Origin: Pseudomonas taeanensis MS-3 | GTDB taxonomy: Bacteria; Pseudomonadota; Gammaproteobacteria; Pseudomonadales; Pseudomonadaceae | Assembly: GCF_000498575.2 (NCBI RefSeq) | Contig: NZ_AWSQ01000001.1 | Span: 1,483,883-1,547,882 of the forward strand | Reading direction: 5' to 3' | Length of the DNA stretch: 64,000 nt | Shown: in pieces, positions 8,258 to 18,280 of the stretch | Layout: every line of letters starts with the position of its first letter | How positions within the stretch are numbered: the first letter of the stretch is position 1 | Notes under the pieces: model-generated | Told to the model about the DNA's origin: nothing | What the model saw: only the letters and a program-made list of their open reading frames with translations | Databases searched by the model: none | Made by a program: the position numbers and the translations under genes

Positions 8258-9034
8258 ATGACCGTCAGCGAAGAGAAGTTCACCCGGCAAACCCTGAGCG
8301 AGGTGCGGGTCTGGTCGCCGAGTCTGTTCAGCCTGCGCTGTTCGCGTGATCCCGGGTTTCGTTTTCGCGCCGGGCAATTCGCCCGCCTGGGCGTGCGCAA
8401 GGCGGATGGCTCGGTGGTCTGGCGCGCCTACTCGATGGTCTCGGCGCCGCACGACGAGTTTCTCGAGTTTTTTTCCATTGTCGTGCCCGGCGGCGAATTC
8501 ACTTCCGAGCTGAGCCGGCTCAAGGTCGGCGATACCCTGCTGGTAGATAAACAGGCGTTTGGTTTCCTCACCCTCGAGCGTTTCGCCACGGGGCGTGACC
8601 TCTGGCTCTTGGCCAGCGGTACCGGTCTGGCGCCGTTCCTCTCGTTGTTGCAAGACTTCGAGGCCTGGCAGCGATTCGAGCGCATCGTCCTGATCTACAG
8701 CGCACGCACGGCCAGTGAGCTGGCCTATCAGTCGCTGATCCATGGGCTCAGCCAGTTGGAGCACCTGGCCGACTACGCCGACAAACTGACCTACTTGCCC
8801 TTGGTCACCCGTGAGCACGCGCCCGGCTGCCTGCATGGGCGCATCACCACCTTGCTGCAAAGTGGCGAACTGGAGCGCGCGGCCGGCCTGGCGCTGGAGC
8901 CCGAGCACTCGCGGCTGATGCTGTGCGGCAACCCGCAGATGATCGAAGACACCCGCATGCTGCTGAAACAGCGGGACTTGCAGTTGAGCCTGACTCGACG
9001 GCCAGGCCAGGTGGCGGTAGAGAATTACTGGTAG
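8258..9034 (+). CDS. fpr: Ferredoxin/flavodoxin-NADP+ reductase
   Basis: A 258-residue FAD-dependent reductase. Residues about 1-100 form the FAD domain with the RAYSMVSAP flavin-binding motif and GEFTSELSRL; the rest is the NADP domain with GTGLAPFLSLL and a C-terminal VENYW as in bacterial subclass FNRs. It moves electrons between NADPH and ferredoxin/flavodoxin and in Pseudomonas supports oxidative-stress defence. GGGAGCG ribosome site 7 bp before ATG. Divergent from rlmG with a 73-bp shared promoter region; no finR regulator gene is adjacent. Confidence 0.93.
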   Translation: MTVSEEKFTRQTLSEVRVWSPSLFSLRCSRDPGFRFRAGQFARLGVRKADGSVVWRAYSMVSAPHDEFLEFFSIVVPGGEFTSELSRLKVGDTLLVDKQAFGFLTLERFATGRDLWLLASGTGLAPFLSLLQDFEAWQRFERIVLIYSARTASELAYQSLIHGLSQLEHLADYADKLTYLPLVTREHAPGCLHGRITTLLQSGELERAAGLALEPEHSRLMLCGNPQMIEDTRMLLKQRDLQLSLTRRPGQVAVENYW

Positions 9035-9087
9035 TTCGCTGTGCTGCGCACATAGAAACGGCGCCGATGTAGTGGCAGGGGCGACGC

Positions 9088-9498
9088 CTATTTCTCCTGC
9101 TGAGCCTTGAGCAGATCGCGGATTTCACTGAGTAGCTGCTGATCCTTGGTCGGTGCCGCTGGTTTGGCTGGGGCGGCGGCTTCTTCGCGCTTGAGTCTGT
9201 TGATCACCTTGACCCCCATGAAGATGGCGAAGGCGACGATGAGGAAGTCGAGGATGCTCTGCAGGAACTGTCCGTAATTCAGCGTCACCGCCTCAAGATC
9301 GCCCTCGGCGGCCTTGAGGACGACCACCAGATCGGCGAAGTCCACGCCACCGATCAGCAGGCCAATGGGCGGCATGATCATGTCCGCGACGAAGGAACTG
9401 ACGATCTTGCCGAAGGCCGCACCGATGATGATGCCCACGGCCATGTCGACCACGTTACCTTTGACCGCGAAGGTTTTGAACTCACTCAAGACACTCAT
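9088..9498 (-). CDS. mscL: Large-conductance mechanosensitive channel MscL
   Basis: A 136-residue MscL. It begins [27 protein letters not shown], covering the N-terminal amphipathic helix and pore-lining TM1; TM2 follows at about 75-98 ([18 protein letters not shown]) and an A/P/K-rich linker leads to the C-terminal helical bundle. Opens under membrane tension to release solutes during osmotic downshock. The ATG at 9498 is chosen because everything upstream in frame lacks similarity and the family begins at this methionine. Confidence 0.95.
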   Translation of the reverse strand: MSVLSEFKTFAVKGNVVDMAVGIIIGAAFGKIVSSFVADMIMPPIGLLIGGVDFADLVVVLKAAEGDLEAVTLNYGQFLQSILDFLIVAFAIFMGVKVINRLKREEAAAPAKPAAPTKDQQLLSEIRDLLKAQQEK

Positions 9499-9712
9499 GG
9501 TTGGATATCCCCGATAAATGGTTGTCGGTGAGTGTAAACCACTCGCGCAGGCTCGCCAGTTGGGGCCTGCAAGGGCGTGGGTAGCCTTGGCCCGAGGCGA
9601 AACCCGCCCACCGAGTAGTGGTTTCAACCAGGGAGACCGGCGGGCCGCTGGGGCGGCGCTTTCGCCATTCGATGGGCTAGTCTGATAGAAGAAACCCTCA
9701 GGAGTCTCCGTC

Positions 9713-9958
9713 ATGCCGCTCGAATATCACCCACTGTCCCGTGAGTTTCCCGATCAGCAAAACGCTCTGCGCAGCCTGATGCAGAGTAATGCGCATTTCT
9801 CCCGGCTGGCCGAGGAGTACCAGACGTTGGATAAGCGCATTTATGAGGCCGAGGATGGTCTGGCCAATATGGACGATTTGCAATTACAAGGTTTGAAATT
9901 GCAGCGCGTGGTGCTCAAAGACGAAATCGCCGGGCTGCTCAAAACTGCTGACAGCTGA
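9713..9958 (+). CDS. YdcH family (DUF465) protein, copy 1
   Basis: An 81-residue, almost wholly helical protein of the DUF465/YdcH family: PLSREFPD opening, then [19 protein letters not shown] and a second helix ending [10 protein letters not shown], predicted as an antiparallel coiled-coil hairpin. Function unknown. Strong CAGGAG ribosome site. It is followed 76 bp later by a second member in the same direction, so the pair looks like a tandem duplication. Confidence 0.88.
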   Translation: MPLEYHPLSREFPDQQNALRSLMQSNAHFSRLAEEYQTLDKRIYEAEDGLANMDDLQLQGLKLQRVVLKDEIAGLLKTADS

Positions 9959-10034
9959 TCTGGTTGACCCGGATCAAGGGCTGGCCGATTAGGAGGGGGG
10001 TAAGCTGCGGGTATTCTTACTCTGGAGTGTCAGC

Positions 10035-10301
10035 ATGCATATCGAACATCACCCCCTGGTCCATGAGTTCCCCGAACTGCGTGCCGAGTTGCATGCTTTG
10101 CGTCAATCCGATCCGGCTTTCGCCCGCCTGGCCGATGAATATGAGGTACTCGACCAGCGCATCTGCGGGATGGAGGACGGCGTCGAGGTGTTGGCCGACG
10201 ACGCCCTGAATGCCTTGAAGCACCAGCGAGGCGTGCTCAAGGATCAGGTCGCCAGTCGGCTCAAGCCTGCGGCCAGTTGCTGCGGTTGCTGCCAGGGCTG
10301 A
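10035..10301 (+). CDS. YdcH family (DUF465) protein, copy 2, with Cys-rich tail
   Basis: An 88-residue paralogue of the preceding gene. Shared features: HHPLVHEFPEL opening, FARLADEYEVLDQRI in helix 1 and LKDQVASRL ending helix 2. It adds a short C-terminal tail, SCCGCCQG, with four cysteines in five residues that copy 1 lacks; this could bind a metal or form disulfides (inference only). GGAG ribosome site. Lies 64 bp upstream of radA, possibly on the same transcript. Confidence 0.87.
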   Translation: MHIEHHPLVHEFPELRAELHALRQSDPAFARLADEYEVLDQRICGMEDGVEVLADDALNALKHQRGVLKDQVASRLKPAASCCGCCQG

Positions 10302-10365
10302 TCCACTCCCGTTGCACTGTTTGGAAAGGCTATGATGCGGGCTTTCGTCTGACGGAGTCCGCTCG

Positions 10366-11730
10366 ATGGCCAAGGCCAAGCGATTGTATGGCTGCACCGA
10401 GTGTGGTGCGACGTTTCCCAAGTGGGCCGGCCAGTGCGCTGAGTGCGGTGCCTGGAACACCCTGGTGGAAACGCTGCTGGAGGCCAATACGGCGACGCCG
10501 AGTGGCCGCACCGGTTGGACCGGCCAGCAAGCGCAGGTCAAGACCCTGGCAGAAGTCAGTGTCGAGCAAGTGCCGCGCTTTTCCACCGCCTCCGGCGAGC
10601 TGGACCGGGTGCTGGGTGGTGGCCTGGTGGACGGCTCGGTGGTGCTGATTGGTGGCGATCCGGGCATCGGCAAGTCGACCATCCTGCTGCAGACCCTGTG
10701 CAATATTGCCACGCGCATGCCGGCGCTGTACGTCACCGGCGAGGAGTCGCAACAGCAGGTTGCGATGCGCGCCCGACGCCTGGGGCTGCCGGAAGACCAG
10801 CTGAAGGTGATGACCGAGACCAACATCGAAACCATCATCGCCACGGCGCGCCTGGAAAAACCCAAGGTGATGGTGATCGATTCGATCCAGACGATCTTTA
10901 CCGAACAGTTGCAGTCGGCTCCCGGTGGCGTGGCCCAGGTGCGCGAGAGCGCGGCACTGTTGGTGCGCTTCGCCAAGCAGAGTGGCACGGCGATCTTCCT
11001 GGTCGGCCATGTCACCAAGGAAGGCGCCCTGGCGGGCCCGCGGGTGCTCGAACATATGGTCGACACCGTGCTGTATTTCGAGGGTGAGTCCGACGGCCGC
11101 CTGCGCCTGCTGCGCGCGGTGAAAAACCGCTTCGGTGCGATCAACGAGTTGGGCGTGTTCGGCATGACCGACAAAGGCCTCAAGGAGGTCACCAACCCCT
11201 CGGCGATCTTCCTCACTCGTGCCCAGGAAGAGGTGCCGGGCAGCGTGGTCATGGCCACCTGGGAAGGCACCCGGCCGATGCTGGTGGAAGTGCAAGCCCT
11301 GGTCGACACCAGCCACATGGGCAACCCGCGCCGGGTCACCCTGGGCTTGGACCAGAATCGGCTGGCCATGCTGCTGGCTGTGCTGCATCGCCACGGCGGC
11401 ATTCCCACCTACGACCAGGATGTGTTCCTTAACGTGGTCGGTGGGGTCAAGGTACTGGAAACCGCCTCCGACCTGGCCTTGATGGCGGCTGTCATCTCCA
11501 GTCTGCGCAACCGGCCGCTGCCGCATGATCTACTGGTCTTTGGCGAGGTCGGCCTGTCCGGTGAGATTCGCCCGGTGCCGAGCGGCCAGGAGCGCCTAAA
11601 GGAAGCGGCCAAGCATGGTTTCAAGCGCGCCATCGTGCCCAAGGGCAATGCGCCCAAGGAGGCGCCGGCCGGGCTGCAAATCATTGCGGTGACGCGCCTG
11701 GAACAGGCGCTGGATGCGTTGTTCGAGTAG
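10366..11730 (+). CDS. radA: DNA repair protein RadA
   Basis: A 454-residue RadA/Sms. The N-terminus has a four-cysteine zinc finger (CTEC...CAEC, about residues 10-27), then a RecA-like ATPase with Walker A GGDPGIGKST, the RadA-specific KNRFG motif, and a C-terminal Lon-protease-like domain (about 300-454). It helps process recombination intermediates and branch migration. ATG with GACGGAG site. Convergent with the PilZ gene 150 bp downstream; no clear intrinsic terminator was seen between them. Confidence 0.95.
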   Translation: MAKAKRLYGCTECGATFPKWAGQCAECGAWNTLVETLLEANTATPSGRTGWTGQQAQVKTLAEVSVEQVPRFSTASGELDRVLGGGLVDGSVVLIGGDPGIGKSTILLQTLCNIATRMPALYVTGEESQQQVAMRARRLGLPEDQLKVMTETNIETIIATARLEKPKVMVIDSIQTIFTEQLQSAPGGVAQVRESAALLVRFAKQSGTAIFLVGHVTKEGALAGPRVLEHMVDTVLYFEGESDGRLRLLRAVKNRFGAINELGVFGMTDKGLKEVTNPSAIFLTRAQEEVPGSVVMATWEGTRPMLVEVQALVDTSHMGNPRRVTLGLDQNRLAMLLAVLHRHGGIPTYDQDVFLNVVGGVKVLETASDLALMAAVISSLRNRPLPHDLLVFGEVGLSGEIRPVPSGQERLKEAAKHGFKRAIVPKGNAPKEAPAGLQIIAVTRLEQALDALFE

Positions 11731-11881
11731 CTCCGCCCTGGGGTTTTGTTGGGCGCGCGCAGAGATCTCGTTCCTCGATCCAGTCGGCGGGCGCTGCCCG
11801 GCAGGCGGCTCAGCGATTGAGCTAAGGGCTGGCGGCACTCGGCGTGCCGGCCTGCCCAGGGGATGTTTCCAGGGGCTGAAC

Positions 11882-12253
11882 TCAGCCTTCTTCGCTGAGC
11901 GCTGCCAGATCGCGCTCGAGCAGCTGTTCGTCACCGAGATTGAGCTCGACCAAACGACGCAAATGACTGATCGAATCGAGGTCGATATGCGTGCAGACGA
12001 AGCCCAGCAGTTGGTCCTGAATGCGCGTCAGCACCATTTCCATGCGCACCTGGGTCTCACCGCCCAGCGCGATGCAGGCCTGGAAAGGCTGGTGCGGCGC
12101 GCCGTCCCAGTCCTCCGGTCGTTTGATCAGCAAGCCCTTGAGTGACACGTCGAGCAGCTCGACGCTCCAGCTTTGCGTGTCCTGTACTATTTCGGTGGGA
12201 GCGTCGAAGGCGATGCGGTGAAAGCGTCGGCGCTCGTTAGATGGTTCACTCAT
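11882..12253 (-). CDS. mapZ: PilZ domain c-di-GMP receptor (MapZ-like)
   Basis: A 123-residue single PilZ domain. Both c-di-GMP-binding motifs are present: RRRFHR at residues 8-13 (RxxxR) and DVSLKG near 35-40 ([D/N]xSxxG). Length and position beside radA match PA4608/MapZ of P. aeruginosa, which binds the chemotaxis methyltransferase CheR1 and alters flagellar switching. Assignment as MapZ rests on remembered synteny and length, so treat the name as probable. Strong AGGAG ribosome site. The c-di-GMP enzyme MorA lies about 2 kb away on the same strand. Confidence 0.82.
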   Translation of the reverse strand: MSEPSNERRRFHRIAFDAPTEIVQDTQSWSVELLDVSLKGLLIKRPEDWDGAPHQPFQACIALGGETQVRMEMVLTRIQDQLLGFVCTHIDLDSISHLRRLVELNLGDEQLLERDLAALSEEG

Positions 12254-12600
12254 GGGAAAACTCCTGGGCGATTCTACCCACTATAGCGGGGCTGGCGGTG
12301 GCGGCAAACACGCTGTCTGCAACCGACCATGATCGGGCACGTGATAACCAGCCGGCTGGTTCTCAGGTTGGCGCCTGCATGGTTGGCTAGGTCTGGCCCG
12401 GTTTACTCGTGGGGTGTAGCTGCCCTAAAAGAGCGGGGCGCCAAAATGCTGCATATAGGGCTGATGAGCAAGTCCTGCGCGCATGCGTGGCGTTGTTTCG
12501 GCGCCGTGCCGCTCGGCTCAGTAACATTGGGGTTGCGACTGACTTTCGCCGCTTACGAAAAAGCCCGCCGATTGGCGGGCTTCGCATTTCAGGTGTTAGA
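12254..12600. other. Intergenic region between glyA and mapZ
   Basis: A 347-bp stretch after the glyA stop and before mapZ, both on the minus strand. It contains the glyA terminator at its right end. Several short open frames cross it on both strands but none has a ribosome site or recognisable product. In P. aeruginosa several genes lie here, so this is probably a deletion scar relative to that species (from memory). Confidence 0.5.
12561..12582 (-). terminator. Intrinsic terminator of glyA
   Basis: A 9-bp perfect stem (AAGCCCGCC with GGCGGGCTT) and 4-nt loop, followed on the minus strand by a T-run (TTTTTCG). It lies about 20 bp past the glyA stop codon. Confidence 0.85.
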
Positions 12601-13854
12601 TCAGACGCCGTAAACAGGGAATTTGGCGCACAGCGCCTTGACCTGTTCGCGCACGCTGTCGACCACCGACTCGTCACCCATGTTAGCCAGGACTTCGCAG
12701 ATCCAGCCGGCCAGCTGGCGGCACTCGCTTTCCTTGAAGCCGCGGGTGGTCACGGCCGGGGTACCGATGCGCAGACCGGAGGTGACGAACGGCGAACGCG
12801 GGTCGTTGGGCACCGAGTTTTTGTTCACGGTGATAAAGGCACGACCCAGGGCGGCGTCGGCGTCTTTACCGGTGATTTCCTGCTTGATCAGGCTGAGCAG
12901 GAACAGGTGGTTCTCGGTGCCGCCGGAAACCACGTCGTAGCCGTTCTCGATGAACACCTTGGCCATGGTCTGGGCGTTCTTCACCACCTGCTGCTGGTAA
13001 GCCTTGAATTCGGGCTGCAGGGCTTCCTTGAAGCACACCGCCTTGGCCGCGATCACATGCTCCAGCGGACCACCCTGGCCACCTGGGAACACGGCGGAGT
13101 TGAATTTCTTCTCCAACTCTTCGTTCTTGCGCGCGATGATCAGACCGCCGCGTGGGCCGCGCAGGGTCTTGTGGGTGGTGGTGGTGACCACGTCGGCAAA
13201 CGGCACCGGGTTCGGGTACACGCCAGCGGCAACCAGGCCGGCGACGTGGGCCATGTCGACGAACAGGTAGGCGCCAACCCTGTCGGCGATTTCGCGGAAG
13301 CGCGGGAAGTCGAGGATCTGGGAGTAGGCCGAGAAGCCGGCGATGATCATCTTCGGCTTGTGCTCGATCGCCAGGCGCTCGACTTCGGCGTAGTCGATCA
13401 GGCCATTGCCGTCGATGCCGTACTGTACGGCGTTATACAGCTTGCCGGAGAAGCTCACGCTGGCGCCGTGGGTCAGGTGGCCACCGTGGGCCAGGCTCAT
13501 GCCCAGTACGGTGTCGCCAGCGTTGAGCAGGGCCATGTACACGGCGGCGTTGGCCTGGCTGCCAGAGTGCGGCTGAACGTTGGCGTAATCGGCGCCGAAC
13601 AGCTGCTTGGCTCTGTCTATTGCAAGCTGCTCGACCACGTCGACGTACTCGCAGCCGCCGTAGTAACGCTTGCCCGGATAGCCTTCGGCGTACTTGTTGG
13701 TCAGCACCGAACCCTGGGCTTCCATGACCGCCGGGCTGGTGTAGTTTTCCGAGGCGATCAGCTCGATGTGTTCTTCCTGGCGCTGGGCTTCCTGCTCCAT
13801 CACGGCAGACAATTCGGCGTCGAAACGGGCAAGGTTCAAATCACGGCTGAACAT
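12601..13854 (-). CDS. glyA: Serine hydroxymethyltransferase
   Basis: A 417-residue PLP enzyme that interconverts serine and glycine with tetrahydrofolate, the main source of one-carbon units. The PLP lysine is seen in [16 protein letters not shown] (about residues 221-236), and the [10 protein letters not shown] substrate loop is near the N-terminus. Full family length. AGGGG ribosome site before ATG. Lies between the PilZ gene and morA, all on the minus strand, but with its own terminator and a 178-bp upstream gap. Confidence 0.97.
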   Translation of the reverse strand: MFSRDLNLARFDAELSAVMEQEAQRQEEHIELIASENYTSPAVMEAQGSVLTNKYAEGYPGKRYYGGCEYVDVVEQLAIDRAKQLFGADYANVQPHSGSQANAAVYMALLNAGDTVLGMSLAHGGHLTHGASVSFSGKLYNAVQYGIDGNGLIDYAEVERLAIEHKPKMIIAGFSAYSQILDFPRFREIADRVGAYLFVDMAHVAGLVAAGVYPNPVPFADVVTTTTHKTLRGPRGGLIIARKNEELEKKFNSAVFPGGQGGPLEHVIAAKAVCFKEALQPEFKAYQQQVVKNAQTMAKVFIENGYDVVSGGTENHLFLLSLIKQEITGKDADAALGRAFITVNKNSVPNDPRSPFVTSGLRIGTPAVTTRGFKESECRQLAGWICEVLANMGDESVVDSVREQVKALCAKFPVYGV

Positions 13855-14032
13855 AGGTAATCCCCTGAGGAAAGTCAGTTGGGCGGTTGAAAGAGGGAGC
13901 GAATTCTAACGCATCCGCCGTCAGTGGGCATATGAAGCTTGGTCATGTGGCGGGTAAGCGCAACTCATTCTGTCGGGTTGAGCCTGCGACAATGGTGATG
14001 GCAGGGTGGCTGCTCAGCCAAGGCCGTTGGCC

Positions 14033-17000
14033 CTAGCTGAGCATGAACAACGCAGCACCACTGAACTGGGCGGCGAACCGACGGGCGGACATGGGGTGGC
14101 CGAGCAGGTAACCCTGCACTTCGTCGCAACCGTGTATGCGGAGGAAATCCAGCTGCGCCTGGGTCTCCACGCCTTCGGCGATCACTGTCAGGTTCAGGCT
14201 GTGAGCCATGGCGATGATGGCGCAGGCGATCTGCCCGTCCTGTTCGCCCTGCGGCAGACCGTCGACGAAGCTGCGGTCGATCTTCAGTACGTCGATGGGG
14301 AACTGCTTGAGGTAGTTCAGCGACGAATAGCCGGTGCCGAAATCGTCGATGGCGATGCACAGCCCCAGGCGCTTGAGGTCGGCGAGGGTTTGCATGGCGC
14401 TGGCCACGTCCTGCATCAGCGTGCTCTCGGTCAACTCCAGTTCCAGACAGGCAGGCGGAATACCGCTGTGTTCGAGAATCGCGGCGATACGCGAGTCCAG
14501 ATCACCTTCGGTGAACTGCCGGGCTGAGAGGTTGACCGAGATCTTCGGCACACGGACCTTGGCCGCGTGCCAGCTTTTCAGTTGGCGACAGGCTTCGGCC
14601 AATACCCAGTCACCGACCTGCACCACCAGCCCCAATTCTTCCAGCACCGGAATGAAGTCGTCTGGCGGCACCAGTCCGCGTCTCGGGTGCTGCCAGCGCA
14701 GCAGGGCCTCGACGCCGGTCAGGCGTTTGCCGTCGCCGGAAAACTGCGGCTGGTAATGCAGGATGAATTCGTCTTGTTCCAGGGCATGGCGCAGGTCGCT
14801 TTCCAGTTCCAGGCGCTCCAGGGCGCTGGCGTTCATGTCCGCCTGATAGAACTGGAAGTTGTTCTTGCCGCGCTCCTTGGCGTGGTACATCGCCGTGTCG
14901 GCATTTTTCATCAGGTGACTGAGCTCATTGCCATCCTGTGGGCTCAAGGCGATGCCGATACTGGCCGTGACGAAAAATTCGCGGCCCTCGAGGATGAACG
15001 GCTGAGCCAGGCTGGCGAGTATCTGTTCGGCGACATGAATGGCCCGGTTCAGTGCGCCCTCGCGGGTGGAATGCGACTGCAGCAGCACGGTGAACTCATC
15101 GCCACCCATGCGCGCGACGGTGTCGTCATCGTCGACTCCGGCGGCGAGGCGAATGGCCACATCCTTGAGCATGCGGTCGCCGGCAGCGTGGCCGAGTGAG
15201 TCATTGATCGGCTTGAAGCGGTCGAGATCGAGGAACATCAGTACCACCCACTCCTGATGCCGCTCGGCGTGCAGCAGGGCAGTGTGCAGGCGATCCTGAA
15301 ACAGCGTGCGGTTGGGCAGCAGGGTCAGGGCATCGTAGTAGGCCAGGCGGTGAATCCGCTGTTCGCTGGCTTTGCGCTCGCTCATGTCGCTGAAGAAGCA
15401 CACGTAACTGACCAGGTCGCCTTCCTCGTCCTGTACCGCGGTAATACCGACCCAGGCCGGGAAGCTCTCGCCGTTGCGCCGCTTCAGCCACACTTCGCCC
15501 TCCCAGCTACCGCGCTGGTTGAGCTGGCCGAGGATGTAGTGCAGGTGGCTGGCCTGTTGGTGGTCGGCGGTGAGCATGCCGGGCAACTGGTCGAGCACCT
15601 GCGCCGAGGAGTAGCCGCAGACCCGGCTGAAGGCTTTGTTGACCTGGACGATATAGCCAGCCGGGTCGGTGACCAGGATCGCCGCGGTGGAGTGTTCGAA
15701 CACCGTGGCCGCCATACGCAGGTCTTTGTCTGCGCGGCGTTGCTGGCTGATGTCGCGGCCGACCCCGAGCAAGCCCTCGAAGCGGCCATGAGCGTCCCAC
15801 ATGGGCACCACGCGCAGTTCCACGGGAATCTTGTGGCCGTCGGCGCGCAGGCAGTCGAAGACCAGTAGCTGCGGCTGGAACTGCTGGCGCAGTTCGAACA
15901 TCCGTTGCGGGTCGCCGAGGGCGCAGCGTAAGCGTTCCAGTAGCCGAAAGAGGCCGGTCAGTTGCTGCGGATTGGTGGTCATGCCCTGGAAGTTGTTGGC
16001 GAGCACCCATTCGGTCGTATAGCCGAGCACCGACTCGACCGATGGGCTGACGTAGCTGAGCTGCAGGCTATCGTCGGTGGAGAAGATCACATCGCTGATG
16101 CTCTCCGCCAACAGCCGGGAACGCTGCTCGCTGTCACGCAGCGACTCGCTGCTTTCGATCTGTTCGGTGATGTCCTTGACCACGCCGAGCAGACGGCTGA
16201 CGCGACCTGAGGCGTCCCGGGCGAGGGCCTGCTCGCGCACGCTGAACCAGCGCCAACTACCGTTTCTATGGCGCCAGCGCAGCTGAGATTCGAGCAGTAA
16301 ACCGTTGCCTACTACCTGCTGCATGCTGCGGATGCGCCAGTAGTAGTCGCTATCGTCCGGGTGCAGGATGTGCTCCCAGAAGCGCTCGCCAAGGTCCTTC
16401 AGTTCGCCTGTGCTGTAACCCAGCTGGAGGCCCAGGTGGTGATTGCTGAACAGTACGCGTTTGTTCGACATGTCATGCACGTACAGGGTATCCGGCACGG
16501 CGCGAACCACATCCGACCAGAAACGCTCGCGCTCGACCAGGGACAGCTCGATGCGTTTACGACTGGTGATATCGCTGATGCTCAGGGTCACCGCCTGCAG
16601 ATCTTGTGGATTCTCCGGGAGACGTAGCACCAGCCACAGGTGGCGCTCCAGGCCCTGGGGGGTAGTGATTTTTCTTTCCAGCTCGAGCTGGCCGGCACGC
16701 TCGAGCAGGGCTCTGATCAATTGCACGCGGAAACCGTCGGGGCGCAGCGGGCCGCTGTCGATCAGGTATTCCCAGGCCTGCTCAGCTGAGCCGACTCCGA
16801 GCAGGCGCTGGGCCAGCTGATTGGTTTCGGTAAAGCGCAGGTGCTTGAGCAATTCGCCATGTCGTTGCGGGTGTTTGTGCAGCCAGCGAGTCAGGCCGCA
16901 GCTGTCCCGTAACTGCTGATCCTGCAGGTAAACCTGCAGCCCTGCCAGGTCGAGTACGCAGAGTGCGGTGCCGACGCCTTCGAAGATGTCCTGGTAGCGA

Positions 17001-18280
17001 CGTTGGGCTTCCTGCACCACGCGCATGGCGTGTCGTTCTTCGGTGACGTCGCGCAGTACCCAGACGAACCCCAGGCGCTGTGCCGCGTCCCCGAGATCGC
17101 TGCGGGAAATGTCGAAGAGTCGGGGCACGCCTTCCTCGGATATCTCCACCAGGTCTGGGCCACGGTCGCTGTGAAAGGCGGTGTCGTGCAGTAGCAGGGG
17201 GTCCAGGTTGGGTAGCAGCTCGAGCAGGTGCCGGTTCTGAGCGTCATGGCTGCTGAGGCCGAGCAGGGTTTCAGCCTGGGGGTTGAGGTAGCTGAGCAGG
17301 CCGTTGCTGTCAGTCACCAGCACCCGCTCCTCGATGGCGCTCAGTGCGCTGGCGGCCTGTTTCAGCGAGCGCCGAGAGGCGACGTTGAGCGCATGCAGGC
17401 CACGCTGTTCACGTAGCAGTTGATACAGCGCGAGCAGGGTCAGCAGGGAGCACAGGGTAAACAGCAGGAATTTTTCGGCCAGCTTCGGCAATAGCTGAGC
17501 GCGCACCTTACGTTCGTTGAATAGGGCGCGAAGTTGCCAGTCGCTGCCGTGCAGAGGGGCGAGCAGAATGCTCTGCGCCAGGTTCTCGGCGGTCACCAGT
17601 GGAAATACTGCGGGGTTCGAGGGTGGCTGGTCATGTTGGCGGGTGATCACCCGTTGCGCCAGGCGGTCTTCCAGCAGCCACTGGTGTGTGCTTTGGTGGT
17701 GCTCGTTGAGCCAATTGCGCAGGGTCAAGGCACTCAAGCGTAGAACCCAGTACCCGCTCGTGGCGTTGGCCTCTGTTTGACGTAACAACAGGTGAATTCG
17801 CCCGCCGTTACTGGTGCTGAACGCATAGTGATAAGGCTCACCGCTGTTGCGCTGAAACAGGTTGGCCAGGTAGCGCGCATCACCCGTCTGAGGGCTGCTG
17901 TCGGCGAGGATACCGCCGCGCGGCCCAAGCCAGGCCAGGCTGTGCAGGCTGGGGAAGACGGCCCGGATATTTTTTAGTAAAGCCTCACGCTGCTCGGTCG
18001 AGTCGGCTGGCCAGGTGTTTTGGCGCAATATTGCCAAGCCAGCGCGGGCTTTCAGCTCCATGCTCAGGCTCAGGTGGTTGGCCAGCTGTGCGCTGAACTC
18101 GTGGCTGAGTTGCCGCTGGTTGTCCTGCAGCTGGCGTGACTCCAACTGCAGTTGCCACAACAGCAGAGCCAGCATGCCCAGCACCAACGCCACCAAGCCG
18201 GTCCTGAATGCGCCGTGCATGGGCGCCGCCAGCAGCTCGCCTGGTGCGCGGGGTAACCTAGGTGGTGAGGCTGTTGACAC
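14033..18280 (-). CDS. morA: Membrane c-di-GMP cyclase/phosphodiesterase MorA
   Basis: A very large (1415 aa) sensory GGDEF-EAL protein. From the N-terminus: one membrane helix (about 27-43), a periplasmic sensor of about 220 residues, a second helix (about 270-288), then about five PAS/PAC modules, a GGDEF domain with an intact GGDEF motif near residue 1059, and an EAL domain with EALLRW near 1191 and DDFGTGYSSL. Both catalytic domains look active. MorA controls motility, biofilm and protease output in Pseudomonas. The GTG start is chosen for its AGGA site 9 bases upstream and because it gives the 1415-residue length I recall for PA4601; an ATG at 18220 is the main alternative. Confidence 0.9.
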   Translation of the reverse strand: MSTASPPRLPRAPGELLAAPMHGAFRTGLVALVLGMLALLLWQLQLESRQLQDNQRQLSHEFSAQLANHLSLSMELKARAGLAILRQNTWPADSTEQREALLKNIRAVFPSLHSLAWLGPRGGILADSSPQTGDARYLANLFQRNSGEPYHYAFSTSNGGRIHLLLRQTEANATSGYWVLRLSALTLRNWLNEHHQSTHQWLLEDRLAQRVITRQHDQPPSNPAVFPLVTAENLAQSILLAPLHGSDWQLRALFNERKVRAQLLPKLAEKFLLFTLCSLLTLLALYQLLREQRGLHALNVASRRSLKQAASALSAIEERVLVTDSNGLLSYLNPQAETLLGLSSHDAQNRHLLELLPNLDPLLLHDTAFHSDRGPDLVEISEEGVPRLFDISRSDLGDAAQRLGFVWVLRDVTEERHAMRVVQEAQRRYQDIFEGVGTALCVLDLAGLQVYLQDQQLRDSCGLTRWLHKHPQRHGELLKHLRFTETNQLAQRLLGVGSAEQAWEYLIDSGPLRPDGFRVQLIRALLERAGQLELERKITTPQGLERHLWLVLRLPENPQDLQAVTLSISDITSRKRIELSLVERERFWSDVVRAVPDTLYVHDMSNKRVLFSNHHLGLQLGYSTGELKDLGERFWEHILHPDDSDYYWRIRSMQQVVGNGLLLESQLRWRHRNGSWRWFSVREQALARDASGRVSRLLGVVKDITEQIESSESLRDSEQRSRLLAESISDVIFSTDDSLQLSYVSPSVESVLGYTTEWVLANNFQGMTTNPQQLTGLFRLLERLRCALGDPQRMFELRQQFQPQLLVFDCLRADGHKIPVELRVVPMWDAHGRFEGLLGVGRDISQQRRADKDLRMAATVFEHSTAAILVTDPAGYIVQVNKAFSRVCGYSSAQVLDQLPGMLTADHQQASHLHYILGQLNQRGSWEGEVWLKRRNGESFPAWVGITAVQDEEGDLVSYVCFFSDMSERKASEQRIHRLAYYDALTLLPNRTLFQDRLHTALLHAERHQEWVVLMFLDLDRFKPINDSLGHAAGDRMLKDVAIRLAAGVDDDDTVARMGGDEFTVLLQSHSTREGALNRAIHVAEQILASLAQPFILEGREFFVTASIGIALSPQDGNELSHLMKNADTAMYHAKERGKNNFQFYQADMNASALERLELESDLRHALEQDEFILHYQPQFSGDGKRLTGVEALLRWQHPRRGLVPPDDFIPVLEELGLVVQVGDWVLAEACRQLKSWHAAKVRVPKISVNLSARQFTEGDLDSRIAAILEHSGIPPACLELELTESTLMQDVASAMQTLADLKRLGLCIAIDDFGTGYSSLNYLKQFPIDVLKIDRSFVDGLPQGEQDGQIACAIIAMAHSLNLTVIAEGVETQAQLDFLRIHGCDEVQGYLLGHPMSARRFAAQFSGAALFMLS

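Noticed and set aside
12409..13860. Long open frame (483 codons) antisense to glyA
   Set aside because: It lies exactly opposite glyA, has no recognisable product and arises from the GC-rich codon pattern of the real gene.
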